In this document: in pieces, positions 51,306-59,108 of the stretch
Layout of the letters: every line of letters begins with the position of its first letter
Position numbering within the stretch: the stretch's first letter is position 1
From: Streptomyces umbrinus
Lineage (GTDB): Bacteria > Actinomycetota > Actinomycetes > Streptomycetales > Streptomycetaceae
Reading direction: 5' to 3'
Assembly (NCBI RefSeq): GCF_030817415.1
Contig: NZ_JAUSZI010000002.1
Location: forward strand, 1,240,001-1,304,000
DNA length: 64,000 nucleotides
Notes under the pieces: model-generated
Databases searched by the model: none
What the model saw: the letters and a program-made list of their open reading frames with translations, nothing else
What the model was told of the DNA's origin: nothing
Translations under genes and position numbers: made by a program

Positions 51306-51365
51306 AGGGCTGCCACCTCTGTCGTTCCACCCCGCGTCCGGGCGGCCTACGCTCGGCGGCATTTC

Positions 51366-51400
51366 GCGGGCCCGGATCCCCGACGGGCAGCCGGGCCCGC
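51366..51400 (+). other. 10-bp inverted repeat in the GH92 upstream region
   Basis: GCGGGCCCGG (51366-51375) and CCGGGCCCGC (51391-51400) are perfectly complementary with a 15-nt loop, 28 bp before the GH92 start. It may fold in the leader RNA. A second dyad (ACGGAA/TTCCGT, 51412-51425) overlaps the ribosome site. Confidence 0.4.
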
Positions 51401-51428
51401 TGTCCGTCCTGACGGAAGGTTCCGTTAC

Positions 51429-53876
51429 ATGGTCCTCGGATCCACAGGTGTGGCGCGGAGGTTCGGCAGAAGAGCCGCCGCTCTCGCGCTGACCACGGCG
51501 CTCGCCGCCGCACTGCCCGGCCCGGTCTCCTCCGCGGCCGGCGCCCCCGACACACCGGCCCACCCCACGGCGTACGTCGATCCGCTCATCGGCACGACGA
51601 ACGGAGGCAACACCTATCCGGGTGCCACCCTCCCGTACGGCATGATCGCCTGGTCTCCGACCAGCACCCGGGGCGACCAGACCAGCACGGGCGCAGCCAA
51701 CGGCTACGAGTACAACGCGACCCGGCTGCGCGGGCTGAGCCTCACCCACGTGAACGGCGCGGGCTGCAACCCGGGGGCCGCGGGCGACGTACCGATCATG
51801 CCGTTCGTCGGGGACGTCACGTCGTCGCCGTCGGCCGACACCACGGACTCCGTGTACGCCGCGAACTTCTCGCACGCCGACGAGGGGGCCGTGCCGGGCC
51901 GCTACTCCGTGGGGCTCGACTCCGGTGCCCGCGCAGACCTCGCCGTATCGAAGCGCGCGGGCGTCGCCGACTTCACGTTCCCCGCCGACAAGCCCGCCAA
52001 CCTGTTGTTCCGGGTCTCCAACTCGCTCAACGGCAGCGAGGACGCCCATGTCGAGATCGACCGGGCGGGGCGCAAGGTGAGCGGCTGGGTGCTGACCGGC
52101 GCGTTCTGCGGACGGCGCGCCAACGGCGGCGTCAACAACCGCAAGAGCTACTACCGGCTCTACTTCAGCGCCTCGTTCGACCGCGCGTTCTCGACGACGG
52201 GTACGTGGAAGGACGGCGCCCTCTCCCCCGGCGCCACCTCGGGCGGAGGCGGCGAGGGCTACGCCACGGGCGCCGACCGCGCGGGCCGCGGCTCCGGCGG
52301 CTGGGTCGGCTTCGACACCAGCTCTGACAACGATGTCCGCATGCGGCTCGGGATCTCGTACGTAAGCAAGGCAGGCGCCGAGGCCAACCTCCGCGAGGAG
52401 ATCGCGCCACGGGCGAGCGTCGACCAGGTGGCGGCGGCCGGGACACGGGCCTGGGACCGCGAGCTGCGTTCCGTGCGCGTCGGCGGCGGCAGCACGGCTC
52501 AGCGCACCACGTTCTACACCGCGCTCTACCACTCGCTCATGCAGCCGAACCTGGTCAGCGACACCGACGGCCGCTATCCGGGCATGGACGGCAAGCCGCA
52601 GCGCGTCGAGCGCGGGCAGGGTGCGCAGTACAGCAACTTCTCCGGCTGGGACCAGTACCGGGCGCAGATACAACTGCTCGCCCTGCTCAAGCCGCGGATC
52701 GCCGGGGACTTCGCCCAGTCCCTCTACAACTTCGCGCGGCAGAACGGCGGCGTGTGGGACCGCTGGGTGCACATCAACGGCCCGACCCATGTGATGACCG
52801 GCGATCCGACGGCGGCCACACTCGCCACCTTCTACGCCATGGGCGTCCGCAACTTCGACTACCGCGGCGCCTTCGACTCCCTGGCCCGCCAGGCCACCGT
52901 GCCGCACCCCGACGGGCTCTCCGACGCGGGCTGCCCCGGCCAGTGCACCGGTCAACGACCCAACCTGGCCCAGTACTTGACCTCTCAGTACGCGGCGCAG
53001 GACGTCTGCCACTGCTGGGGCGGCGCCGCCGAGACCCTGGAGGACTCGGTCGCCGACGACGCACTCGGCCGCTGGGCGAAGCTGCTGGGCCCCGACGAGC
53101 GGGCCGCCGCCTTCGCCGAGCGGGGCGGCTGGTGGCGCAACGTCTTCAACCCGGGGGCCACCGACGGCGCGGGCACCACCGGCTACATCCAGGCCCGCAA
53201 CCTCGACGGATCCTGGGTCACGCCGTTCAGCCCGGGCAGCGACCGCGGTTTCGCTCAGGGCACCAGCGCGACGTACACGTGGATGGTGCCGCAGGACGTC
53301 CAGGGCCTCGCCGAGGTAATGGGCGGACGCGAGACGGCCGCGCGCCGGCTGGACGCCTTCTTCCACAAGCCCGACGGCTCCTGGTCGGTGAAGGGCGGTG
53401 ACGCCCTGCGGTACGACCCGACCAACGAGCCCGGTATCCACGCCCCTTGGCTCTACAACGCGCTCGGCCAACCGTGGAAGACCCAGGCGACGGTCCGGCA
53501 GATCCTCGACACCGTGTACGGGACCGGACCGGCCGGGCTGCCCGGCAACGACGACCTCGGGACCATGTCCGCCTGGTACGTCTTCTCGGCGCTCGGCCTC
53601 TATCCGCAGACGCCGGGCAGCGGCAACCTGCTGCTTGGCGCCCCGCTCTTCCCGTACGCCGTGGTCGACCGGCCGGGTGGCGGGGGCATCGTCATCGACG
53701 CGCCCTCGGCCGACGCCGGTCATCCGTATGTGAGCGGCGTCCTGCTCAACGGCCGTACGCACGACCGCTCCTGGACGGATGCCCGCTTCCTGCGCGGCGG
53801 CGGCACCCTCACGTTCGGGCTCTCGCGGGAGCCGGACACCGACTGGGCTACCGCGCCCGGCGGACTGCCCCGCTGA
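51429..53876 (+). CDS. secreted GH92 alpha-mannosidase
   Basis: This 815-residue protein starts at ATG 51429 (GGAAGG upstream). The signal peptide has an RRFGRR start and an Ala-rich core with cleavage near SSAAGA. The GH92 two-domain structure is clear: VDPLIGTTNGGNTYPGATLP at the start, the C-terminal (alpha/alpha)6 barrel with WGGAAETLEDSVADDALGRW (general-acid region) and GNDDLGTMSAWYVFSALGLY (catalytic Asp and calcium-site region). These are calcium-dependent exo-alpha-mannosidases, commonly alpha-1,2, acting on fungal or glycoprotein mannans. The gene is next to other secreted polymer-degrading enzymes. A hairpin follows. Confidence 0.95.
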   Translation: MVLGSTGVARRFGRRAAALALTTALAAALPGPVSSAAGAPDTPAHPTAYVDPLIGTTNGGNTYPGATLPYGMIAWSPTSTRGDQTSTGAANGYEYNATRLRGLSLTHVNGAGCNPGAAGDVPIMPFVGDVTSSPSADTTDSVYAANFSHADEGAVPGRYSVGLDSGARADLAVSKRAGVADFTFPADKPANLLFRVSNSLNGSEDAHVEIDRAGRKVSGWVLTGAFCGRRANGGVNNRKSYYRLYFSASFDRAFSTTGTWKDGALSPGATSGGGGEGYATGADRAGRGSGGWVGFDTSSDNDVRMRLGISYVSKAGAEANLREEIAPRASVDQVAAAGTRAWDRELRSVRVGGGSTAQRTTFYTALYHSLMQPNLVSDTDGRYPGMDGKPQRVERGQGAQYSNFSGWDQYRAQIQLLALLKPRIAGDFAQSLYNFARQNGGVWDRWVHINGPTHVMTGDPTAATLATFYAMGVRNFDYRGAFDSLARQATVPHPDGLSDAGCPGQCTGQRPNLAQYLTSQYAAQDVCHCWGGAAETLEDSVADDALGRWAKLLGPDERAAAFAERGGWWRNVFNPGATDGAGTTGYIQARNLDGSWVTPFSPGSDRGFAQGTSATYTWMVPQDVQGLAEVMGGRETAARRLDAFFHKPDGSWSVKGGDALRYDPTNEPGIHAPWLYNALGQPWKTQATVRQILDTVYGTGPAGLPGNDDLGTMSAWYVFSALGLYPQTPGSGNLLLGAPLFPYAVVDRPGGGGIVIDAPSADAGHPYVSGVLLNGRTHDRSWTDARFLRGGGTLTFGLSREPDTDWATAPGGLPR

Positions 53877-53883
53877 CACGTCT

Positions 53884-53915
53884 GTTGCCCCGGGTCCGAC
53901 GGGATCCGGGGCAAC
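53884..53915. terminator. 14-bp hairpin between GH92 and DUF1206 genes
   Basis: GTTGCCCCGGGTCC (53884-53897) pairs with GGATCCGGGGCAAC (53902-53915), one G-U, 4-nt loop. It separates two convergent genes. Confidence 0.8.
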
Positions 53916-53929
53916 GTCCGTGTGACGGG

Positions 53930-54757
53930 TCAGACCTTGCGGTACCTGGCCATGGCGAACGAGAACAGCCCGAAGAGCATCAGACCGACGGCGATGAGCA
54001 CCAGCAGCCACGGCCCCGCCGGGGTCTCGGTGAACGAGCGCAGGGTGTCGTCCATGCCCTTCGCCTTGTCCGGTTCGTACTCCACGGCGGCCCGGAGCGC
54101 GAAGCCTCCGGCGACGGCGAACACCAGACCACGGGCCACACCGCCGCCGACGCCCGTCACGTCGACCGTCCGGCGCACGCCGTGCGACATCTCACCGAGC
54201 CTCATGTGCTTGTGGTACTTCCGGCGCGCGGCCTGCACCACCATCCACACACCCGCACAGAGGACGCCCACGCCCGCCGCGGCCACGAGCCACTGCCCGG
54301 CGGGCAGGTCCATGGCTCTGGCCGTCGCGTCCTTGGACTTCCCGTCGCTCGATCCGCTCCCTCCGGAACCGGCGGCGAAGGAGAGCACGGTGTAGGCGAC
54401 GAAGCCGTAGAACACGGCTCGTGCCGCCGACGCCAGCCTCTTCTTGGCTTTACCGCCGTCGGGGCCCGCCGCGCCGAAGACCGTTTCGGACAGCCGCCAG
54501 AGCGCCATACCGACCAGTCCGATGCCGAGCGCCCAGAGCACGGCCTCACCGAACGGCTTCCCGGCGACCTCCTCGAGTGCGCCCCCCTGATCCGCCTGTT
54601 TCCCGCTTCCGCCGAAGGCGATCTGGAGTGCCAGCAGGCCCACCAGCAGGTAGATGACACCGCGCGCGGTGAAACCTGCCCGGGCCGCGCCCTCGATCGC
54701 CGGGGCGGCCTTTCGTTTCCCCGCCCGGCCGCCTCGTGTCAACGTGCTTGCGTTCAT
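53930..54757 (-). CDS. DUF1206-family membrane protein
   Basis: This 275-residue protein starts at ATG 54757 (GGGAGG upstream). It contains three copies of a two-helix membrane repeat (six transmembrane segments): ARAGFTARGVIYLLVGLLAL, SAARAVFYGFVAYTVLSFAA and GVGGGVARGLVFAVAGGFAL open the three units. This threefold repeat defines DUF1206. Function is unknown; the family is widespread in actinobacteria and cyanobacteria. It is divergent from the receiver-flavoprotein operon with a 180-bp gap, which probably contains promoters for both. Confidence 0.92.
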   Translation of the reverse strand: MNASTLTRGGRAGKRKAAPAIEGAARAGFTARGVIYLLVGLLALQIAFGGSGKQADQGGALEEVAGKPFGEAVLWALGIGLVGMALWRLSETVFGAAGPDGGKAKKRLASAARAVFYGFVAYTVLSFAAGSGGSGSSDGKSKDATARAMDLPAGQWLVAAAGVGVLCAGVWMVVQAARRKYHKHMRLGEMSHGVRRTVDVTGVGGGVARGLVFAVAGGFALRAAVEYEPDKAKGMDDTLRSFTETPAGPWLLVLIAVGLMLFGLFSFAMARYRKV

Positions 54758-54937
54758 CAATGCCTCCCGTCTCCGAGTGCCCCTGCCCGGCCGTACGACA
54801 CCCGGGCGGGCGCCGACCGTGCGGTACCTCCCGGTTTCGGAGCGAAGCAGGACGATCGAACATACGATGGGCATGCACCGGGGGCGGTACCGCAGACAGG
54901 CCGCCCCGGGACGCCGACCGCTCGGGGTGGGAGACGA

Positions 54938-56614
54938 ATGGCACAGGGCACGGACGCAGCACGGACCGTCATCCTGACCGTGGACGACGACCCTGGAGTC
55001 TCCCGTGCCGTGGCCCGTGACCTGCGACGACGCTATGGCGAGGGATACCGGATCGTGCGCGCCGAGTCCGGCGAGAGCGCCCTGGAGGCCCTGCGGGAGC
55101 TGAAGCTGCGCGGTGATCTCGTCGCGGTGATCCTGGCGGACTACCGGATGCCCCAGATGAACGGCATCGAGTTCCTGGAGCAGGCCCTGGACGTGTACCC
55201 GGGCGCGCGGCGGGTGCTGCTGACCGCCTACGCGGACACGAACGCGGCCATCGACGCGATCAACGTCGTCGACCTCGACCACTATCTGCTCAAGCCCTGG
55301 GACCCGCCCGAGGAGAAGCTCTATCCCGTCCTGGACGACCTCCTGGACGCCTGGCGGACCTCCGACCACCGGGCGGTTCCGATCACGAAGGTCGTCGGGC
55401 ACCGCTGGTCGGCGCGGTCGTCGGACGTACGGGAGTTCCTGGCGCGCAACCAGGTGCCGTACCGCTGGTACTCCTCGGACGAGCCAGAGGGCAAGCGGCT
55501 GCTGGCCTGCGCGGATCAGGACGGCGAGCGGCTGCCGCTCGTGATCACCGCGGACGGGGCCGTGCTGGTCGAGCCCGACGACCCGGAGCTGGCCGCCCAG
55601 GTGGGGCTGGCCACGACTCCGGCCGAGGACTTCTACGACCTCATCGTCATCGGTGGCGGACCCGCCGGGCTCGGCTCGGCGGTGTACGGGGCCTCGGAAG
55701 GGCTGCGGACCGTGCTCGTGGAGCGTTCCGCGACCGGCGGACAGGCCGGCCAGAGCTCGCGGATCGAGAACTACCTGGGCTTCCCGGACGGTGTGTCCGG
55801 GGCGCAGCTCACCGACCGGGCGCGGCGTCAGGCGTCGAAGTTCGGCGCCGAGATCCTCACCGCGCGCGAGGTGACCGGTCTGGAGGTCAACGGCTCCTCG
55901 CGGACCGTGCGGTTCTCGGACGGTTCCGCGATCGCCGCGCACTGCGTGATCCTGGCGACCGGCGTGTCGTACCGGCAGTTGCAGGCGCCGGGCACGGAGG
56001 GCCTGACCGGGTGCGGGGTGTACTACGGATCGGCACTGACCGAGGCGGCCTCGTGCCAGGGCCACGACGTGTACATCGTGGGCGGCGCGAACTCCGCCGG
56101 GCAGGCCGCGATGTACCTGGCCAGGGGCGCGAAGTCGGTCACCCTGCTGGTGCGCGGCTCTTCCCTGTCCGCGTCGATGTCGCACTACCTGATCGGGCAG
56201 ATCACGGACGCGCCCAACATCTCCGTGCGTACGGGGACGGTCGTCGAGGCGGCGCACGGCTCCGACCACCTGGAGCAGCTGACGCTGCGCGACATCGAGA
56301 GCGGGCACACCGAACTCGTCGACGCGCAGTGGATGTTCGTGTTCATCGGCGCGGCCCCGCTCACCGACTGGCTGGACGGCACCGTGCTCAGGGACGAACG
56401 CGGGTTCATTGTCGCCGGACCCGACCTGGCCGTCGGCGGACAGCCGCCGCCCGACTGGGAGTTGGACCGGGCGCCGTACCACCTGGAGACCAATGTGCCC
56501 GGGGTGTTCGTGGCGGGTGACGCCCGGGCCGAGTCCGCGAAACGTGTCGCCTCCGCCGTCGGAGAGGGAGCCATGGCCGTGATGCTCGTCCACAGGTATC
56601 TGGAGCAGTCGTGA
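54938..56614 (+). CDS. receiver-domain / thioredoxin-reductase-like FAD flavoprotein fusion
   Basis: This 558-residue protein starts at ATG 54938. Residues 8-140 are an intact receiver (TVDDDPG, phosphoacceptor Asp68 in LADYRMPQMNG, Lys119 in YLLKPW). Residues 148-225 resemble a glutaredoxin-like domain (RWSARSSDVREFLARNQVPY) without CxxC. The rest is a thioredoxin-reductase-like flavoprotein: FAD motif GGGPAG (239-244), NADPH motif GGANSA (382-387) and a final FVAGDARAESAKRV. The redox CxxC of true thioredoxin reductases is missing, though Cys359 and Cys373 flank its place. It probably links phosphorylation to NADPH/flavin redox state. The next gene overlaps as GTGA. Confidence 0.92.
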   Translation: MAQGTDAARTVILTVDDDPGVSRAVARDLRRRYGEGYRIVRAESGESALEALRELKLRGDLVAVILADYRMPQMNGIEFLEQALDVYPGARRVLLTAYADTNAAIDAINVVDLDHYLLKPWDPPEEKLYPVLDDLLDAWRTSDHRAVPITKVVGHRWSARSSDVREFLARNQVPYRWYSSDEPEGKRLLACADQDGERLPLVITADGAVLVEPDDPELAAQVGLATTPAEDFYDLIVIGGGPAGLGSAVYGASEGLRTVLVERSATGGQAGQSSRIENYLGFPDGVSGAQLTDRARRQASKFGAEILTAREVTGLEVNGSSRTVRFSDGSAIAAHCVILATGVSYRQLQAPGTEGLTGCGVYYGSALTEAASCQGHDVYIVGGANSAGQAAMYLARGAKSVTLLVRGSSLSASMSHYLIGQITDAPNISVRTGTVVEAAHGSDHLEQLTLRDIESGHTELVDAQWMFVFIGAAPLTDWLDGTVLRDERGFIVAGPDLAVGGQPPPDWELDRAPYHLETNVPGVFVAGDARAESAKRVASAVGEGAMAVMLVHRYLEQS

Positions 56615-58059
56615 GCGGGCAGCCGATGCCGTGCGACGCGGCGGAACTCAGCACCCTGTTCCTGTTCGAGAAGCTGGACCCGGAACAGCTCGGGCGGCTG
56701 TGCAGCGAAGGCCGCGTCGAGAAGTTCGAGCCCGGCTATGTGTACGAGGAGGGCGAGCCGGCCACCTGCTTCTTCGTCCTCCTCGAAGGCACGCTCGTGA
56801 TGTCGCGGCGGGTCGGCGAGGACGACGTCGAGATCAGCCGCACCTCCCAGCGCGGGGTGTACGCGGGGGCCATGCAGGCCTATCTGGCCGTCCCGGACGA
56901 CGCGCGCTACAAGGGCTCCCTGCGGGTCACCGTGCCGTCGCGGTTCTTCATCCTGCCCGCCGAGACGTTCGCCGCGGTCCTGCGGGAGTGGTTCCCGATG
57001 GCCGTTCATCTGCTGGAAGGGCTGTTCTTCGGCAGCCAGAACACCCAGCGGACCATCGGGCAGCGCGAGCGGCTCCTGGCGCTCGGCTCGCTGTCCGCCG
57101 GGCTGACCCACGAGCTCAACAACCCGGCCGCGGCGGCCGTACGGGCCACGTCCGCGCTGCGGGACCGGGTGGCCGGGATGCGGCACAAACTCGGCATGAT
57201 CGCGGCAGGCCCGTACGCGCGCGCCGCCCTGGAGACGCTCGTCGAGATCCAGGAGCGCACCGCCGAACAGGTCGCCAAGGCCACGCCCTTGAGTCCGCTC
57301 GAAGCCTCCGACCGGGAGGACGCGCTGGCGGACTGGTTCGACGACCACGACATCGCGGGCGGCTGGCAGCTCGCGCCGACGTTCGTCCAGGCGGGCCTCG
57401 ACACCGACTGGCTCGACCAGGTCGCGGCGGCCGTGGACGAGGGGACGCTCGAAGGCGCGATCAGGTGGCTCAACTACACGGTGGAGACCGAGTTGTTGAT
57501 GAACGAGATCGAGGACTCCACGACCCGGGTCTCGAATCTCGTGAACGCGGCCAAGCAGTACTCCCAGCTCGACCGGGCGCCCTACCAGGTCGCCGATGTG
57601 CACGAACTGCTGGACAGCACGCTGATGATGCTCGCCGGGAAGATCGGCTCCGGCATCAGGATCGTCAAGGAGTACGACCGCGAACTGCCCAGGATCCCCG
57701 CCTACCCCGGCGAGTTGAACCAGGTGTGGACGAACCTCATCGACAACGCCGCCTCCGCGATGGGCGGCGAGGGCGTGCTGACCGTCCGCACCGCGCTCGA
57801 ACGGGACCAGTTGCTCGTCGAGTTCCGCGACACCGGGCCCGGGGTGCCCGAGGAGATCCGCGGCAGGATCTTCGACCCGTTCTTCACGACGAAGCCGGTC
57901 GGTGAGGGCACCGGACTCGGGCTCGACATCTCCTGGCGCATCGTCGTGAACAAGCACCACGGGCATCTGGAGGTCCACTCCGAGCCCGGCGACACCCGCT
58001 TCCAGGTGTTCCTCCCGCTCACCGCCGCCGAACCCGACGCCCCTCAGGAGGCCTCATGA
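56611..58059 (+). CDS. cyclic nucleotide-binding-domain sensor histidine kinase
   Basis: This 482-residue soluble kinase starts at GTG 56611, overlapping the flavoprotein stop. The N-terminal 145 residues are a CRP-type cNMP-binding barrel (LSTLFLFEKLDPEQLGRLCS, YVYEEGEPATCFFVLLEGTL). The kinase core begins with LGSLSAGLTHELNNPAAAAV (phospho-His167), followed by a long helical insert (about 200-310), then NQVWTNLIDNAASAMGGEG, RDTGPGVPEEI, FFTTKPVGEGTGLGLDIS. HELNNPA-type kinases commonly sense intracellular signals. It is probably the kinase for the receiver of the preceding gene. The UBP zinc-finger gene overlaps its end as ATGA. Confidence 0.93.
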   Translation: MSGQPMPCDAAELSTLFLFEKLDPEQLGRLCSEGRVEKFEPGYVYEEGEPATCFFVLLEGTLVMSRRVGEDDVEISRTSQRGVYAGAMQAYLAVPDDARYKGSLRVTVPSRFFILPAETFAAVLREWFPMAVHLLEGLFFGSQNTQRTIGQRERLLALGSLSAGLTHELNNPAAAAVRATSALRDRVAGMRHKLGMIAAGPYARAALETLVEIQERTAEQVAKATPLSPLEASDREDALADWFDDHDIAGGWQLAPTFVQAGLDTDWLDQVAAAVDEGTLEGAIRWLNYTVETELLMNEIEDSTTRVSNLVNAAKQYSQLDRAPYQVADVHELLDSTLMMLAGKIGSGIRIVKEYDRELPRIPAYPGELNQVWTNLIDNAASAMGGEGVLTVRTALERDQLLVEFRDTGPGVPEEIRGRIFDPFFTTKPVGEGTGLGLDISWRIVVNKHHGHLEVHSEPGDTRFQVFLPLTAAEPDAPQEAS

Positions 58060-58403
58060 CCACGGACGGAATCGACCCGGGGGTCCCGCCGAGCGGTGCG
58101 GGCTGCGTCGAATGCGACGAGGTGGGTGGCTGGTGGTTCCATCTGCGCCGATGCGCCCAGTGCGGACATGTGGGCTGCTGCGACGACTCCCCCGCCAAGC
58201 ACGCCACGGCCCATCACCAGACCACCGGCCATCCGATCATCCGCAGCTTCGAGCCGGGCGAGGCCTGGTTCTGGAACTTCAAGACGTCCGAGCTGTACGA
58301 GTCCGGTCCGGAGCTCGCTCCGCCGCTCGCCCACCCGGCGGACCAGCCCGCGCCCGGGCCCGCGGGACGGGTTCCGGCGAACTGGGCGGAGACCCTGCGC
58401 TGA
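58056..58403 (+). CDS. UBP-type zinc-finger protein
   Basis: This 115-residue protein has a zf-UBP domain at about 15-80: CVECDEVGGWWFHLRRCAQC then GHVGCCDDSPAKHATAHHQT and TGHPIIRSFEPGEAWFW. Cys17, 20, 33, 36 and 41, with His49, 53 and 59 or their neighbours, can hold two to three zinc ions. In eukaryotes the fold binds the free C-terminus of ubiquitin; in bacteria the partner is unknown. Translation is coupled to the kinase gene (ATGA overlap), so it probably belongs to the same signalling complex. A Pro-rich tail ends the protein. Confidence 0.92.
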   Translation: MTTDGIDPGVPPSGAGCVECDEVGGWWFHLRRCAQCGHVGCCDDSPAKHATAHHQTTGHPIIRSFEPGEAWFWNFKTSELYESGPELAPPLAHPADQPAPGPAGRVPANWAETLR

Positions 58404-58405
58404 AG

Positions 58406-58840
58406 TTGATCTCCGTCATCGGAAGCAGCCCCGGAGTCGGCAAGTCCACGCTGTGCCGGGCCCTGGCCGACTGGCCGGCCGGGCTCGGCGCCTCGATCGA
58501 CCACTTCGAGGAGGCTGACATCCTCGCCCGGCCCGCCTTCCGGCCCGTTGCCGAGGAGTTCGCCGGTGGGGCCGGTGCCGTCCGGCCCGAGACGCTCGTC
58601 GAGTGCACTCGTGCCTACGTCGACGAGTCGCTCGCGGCGGGCAGGGACTGCCTGGTGACGGACGCGCTGCTGCCGTTCGTCCCGTCGCTCGTGGCATGGG
58701 GCCACGACGAGAGCACCCTCGTCCAGGTCATGAAGGACCTGACCGGGGCCATGGAACCCGCCGACGTCACCGTGGTGTACGTCCACGACGACCCGGCGAC
58801 CGCACTGCGACGGGCCGTCGAGCGTGAGGGGGCCGACTGA
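58406..58840 (+). CDS. P-loop ATPase/kinase-like protein, N-terminal part, probably frameshifted
   Basis: From TTG 58406, 2 bp after the zinc-finger stop, the frame encodes 144 residues. It opens with a P-loop (LISVIGSSPGVGKSTLCRAL), then DHFEEADILARPAF and VTVVYVHDDPATALRRAVER like nucleotide-kinase-type proteins. It stops early at 58840. Dropping one G from the GGGGG run at 58828-58832 joins it to the overlapping frame 58824-59051, which supplies a plausible C-terminus of about 70 residues. So the gene is either recently broken or the run is misread. It is the last gene of the redox-signalling operon. Confidence 0.75.
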   Translation: MISVIGSSPGVGKSTLCRALADWPAGLGASIDHFEEADILARPAFRPVAEEFAGGAGAVRPETLVECTRAYVDESLAAGRDCLVTDALLPFVPSLVAWGHDESTLVQVMKDLTGAMEPADVTVVYVHDDPATALRRAVEREGAD

Positions 58841-59051
58841 GCTCGCCTCTTCTCCCGGCACCAGGTCGGTCCACGATCTCCCGTCCGCCGCCGCTCATCT
58901 CCGCTTCGAGGCGGATCTGACCCGTCGGCTGCTGGCACTGACCCCGTGGCAGGTACTCACCGTGGACGCGGGGACACTCGACGCGGCGGAGTCCTTCGAC
59001 CACACCCGGCGCCGCCTGACCGAACTGCTGAGGCTGCCGACGCGACCGTGA
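58824..59051 (+). pseudogene. out-of-frame C-terminal piece of the P-loop ATPase
   Basis: This frame reads SVHDLPSAAAHLRFEADLTR and LLALTPWQVLTVDAGTLDAA before its stop. Good codon bias and the nucleotide-kinase-like LTVDA segment show that it is the natural continuation of the P-loop protein at 58406. It overlaps that frame by 17 bp and has no ribosome site of its own. Confidence 0.6.
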
Positions 59052-59108
59052 GGGCGGCCCGGGCCCACTCTCGGTGGCTGTGTCGGTGGTGCGTGCCAGG
59101 ATGGATGT

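Noticed and set aside
51216..54011. 931-codon open frame on the minus strand
   Set aside because: It is antisense to the GH92 mannosidase, whose domain motifs and signal peptide are clear.
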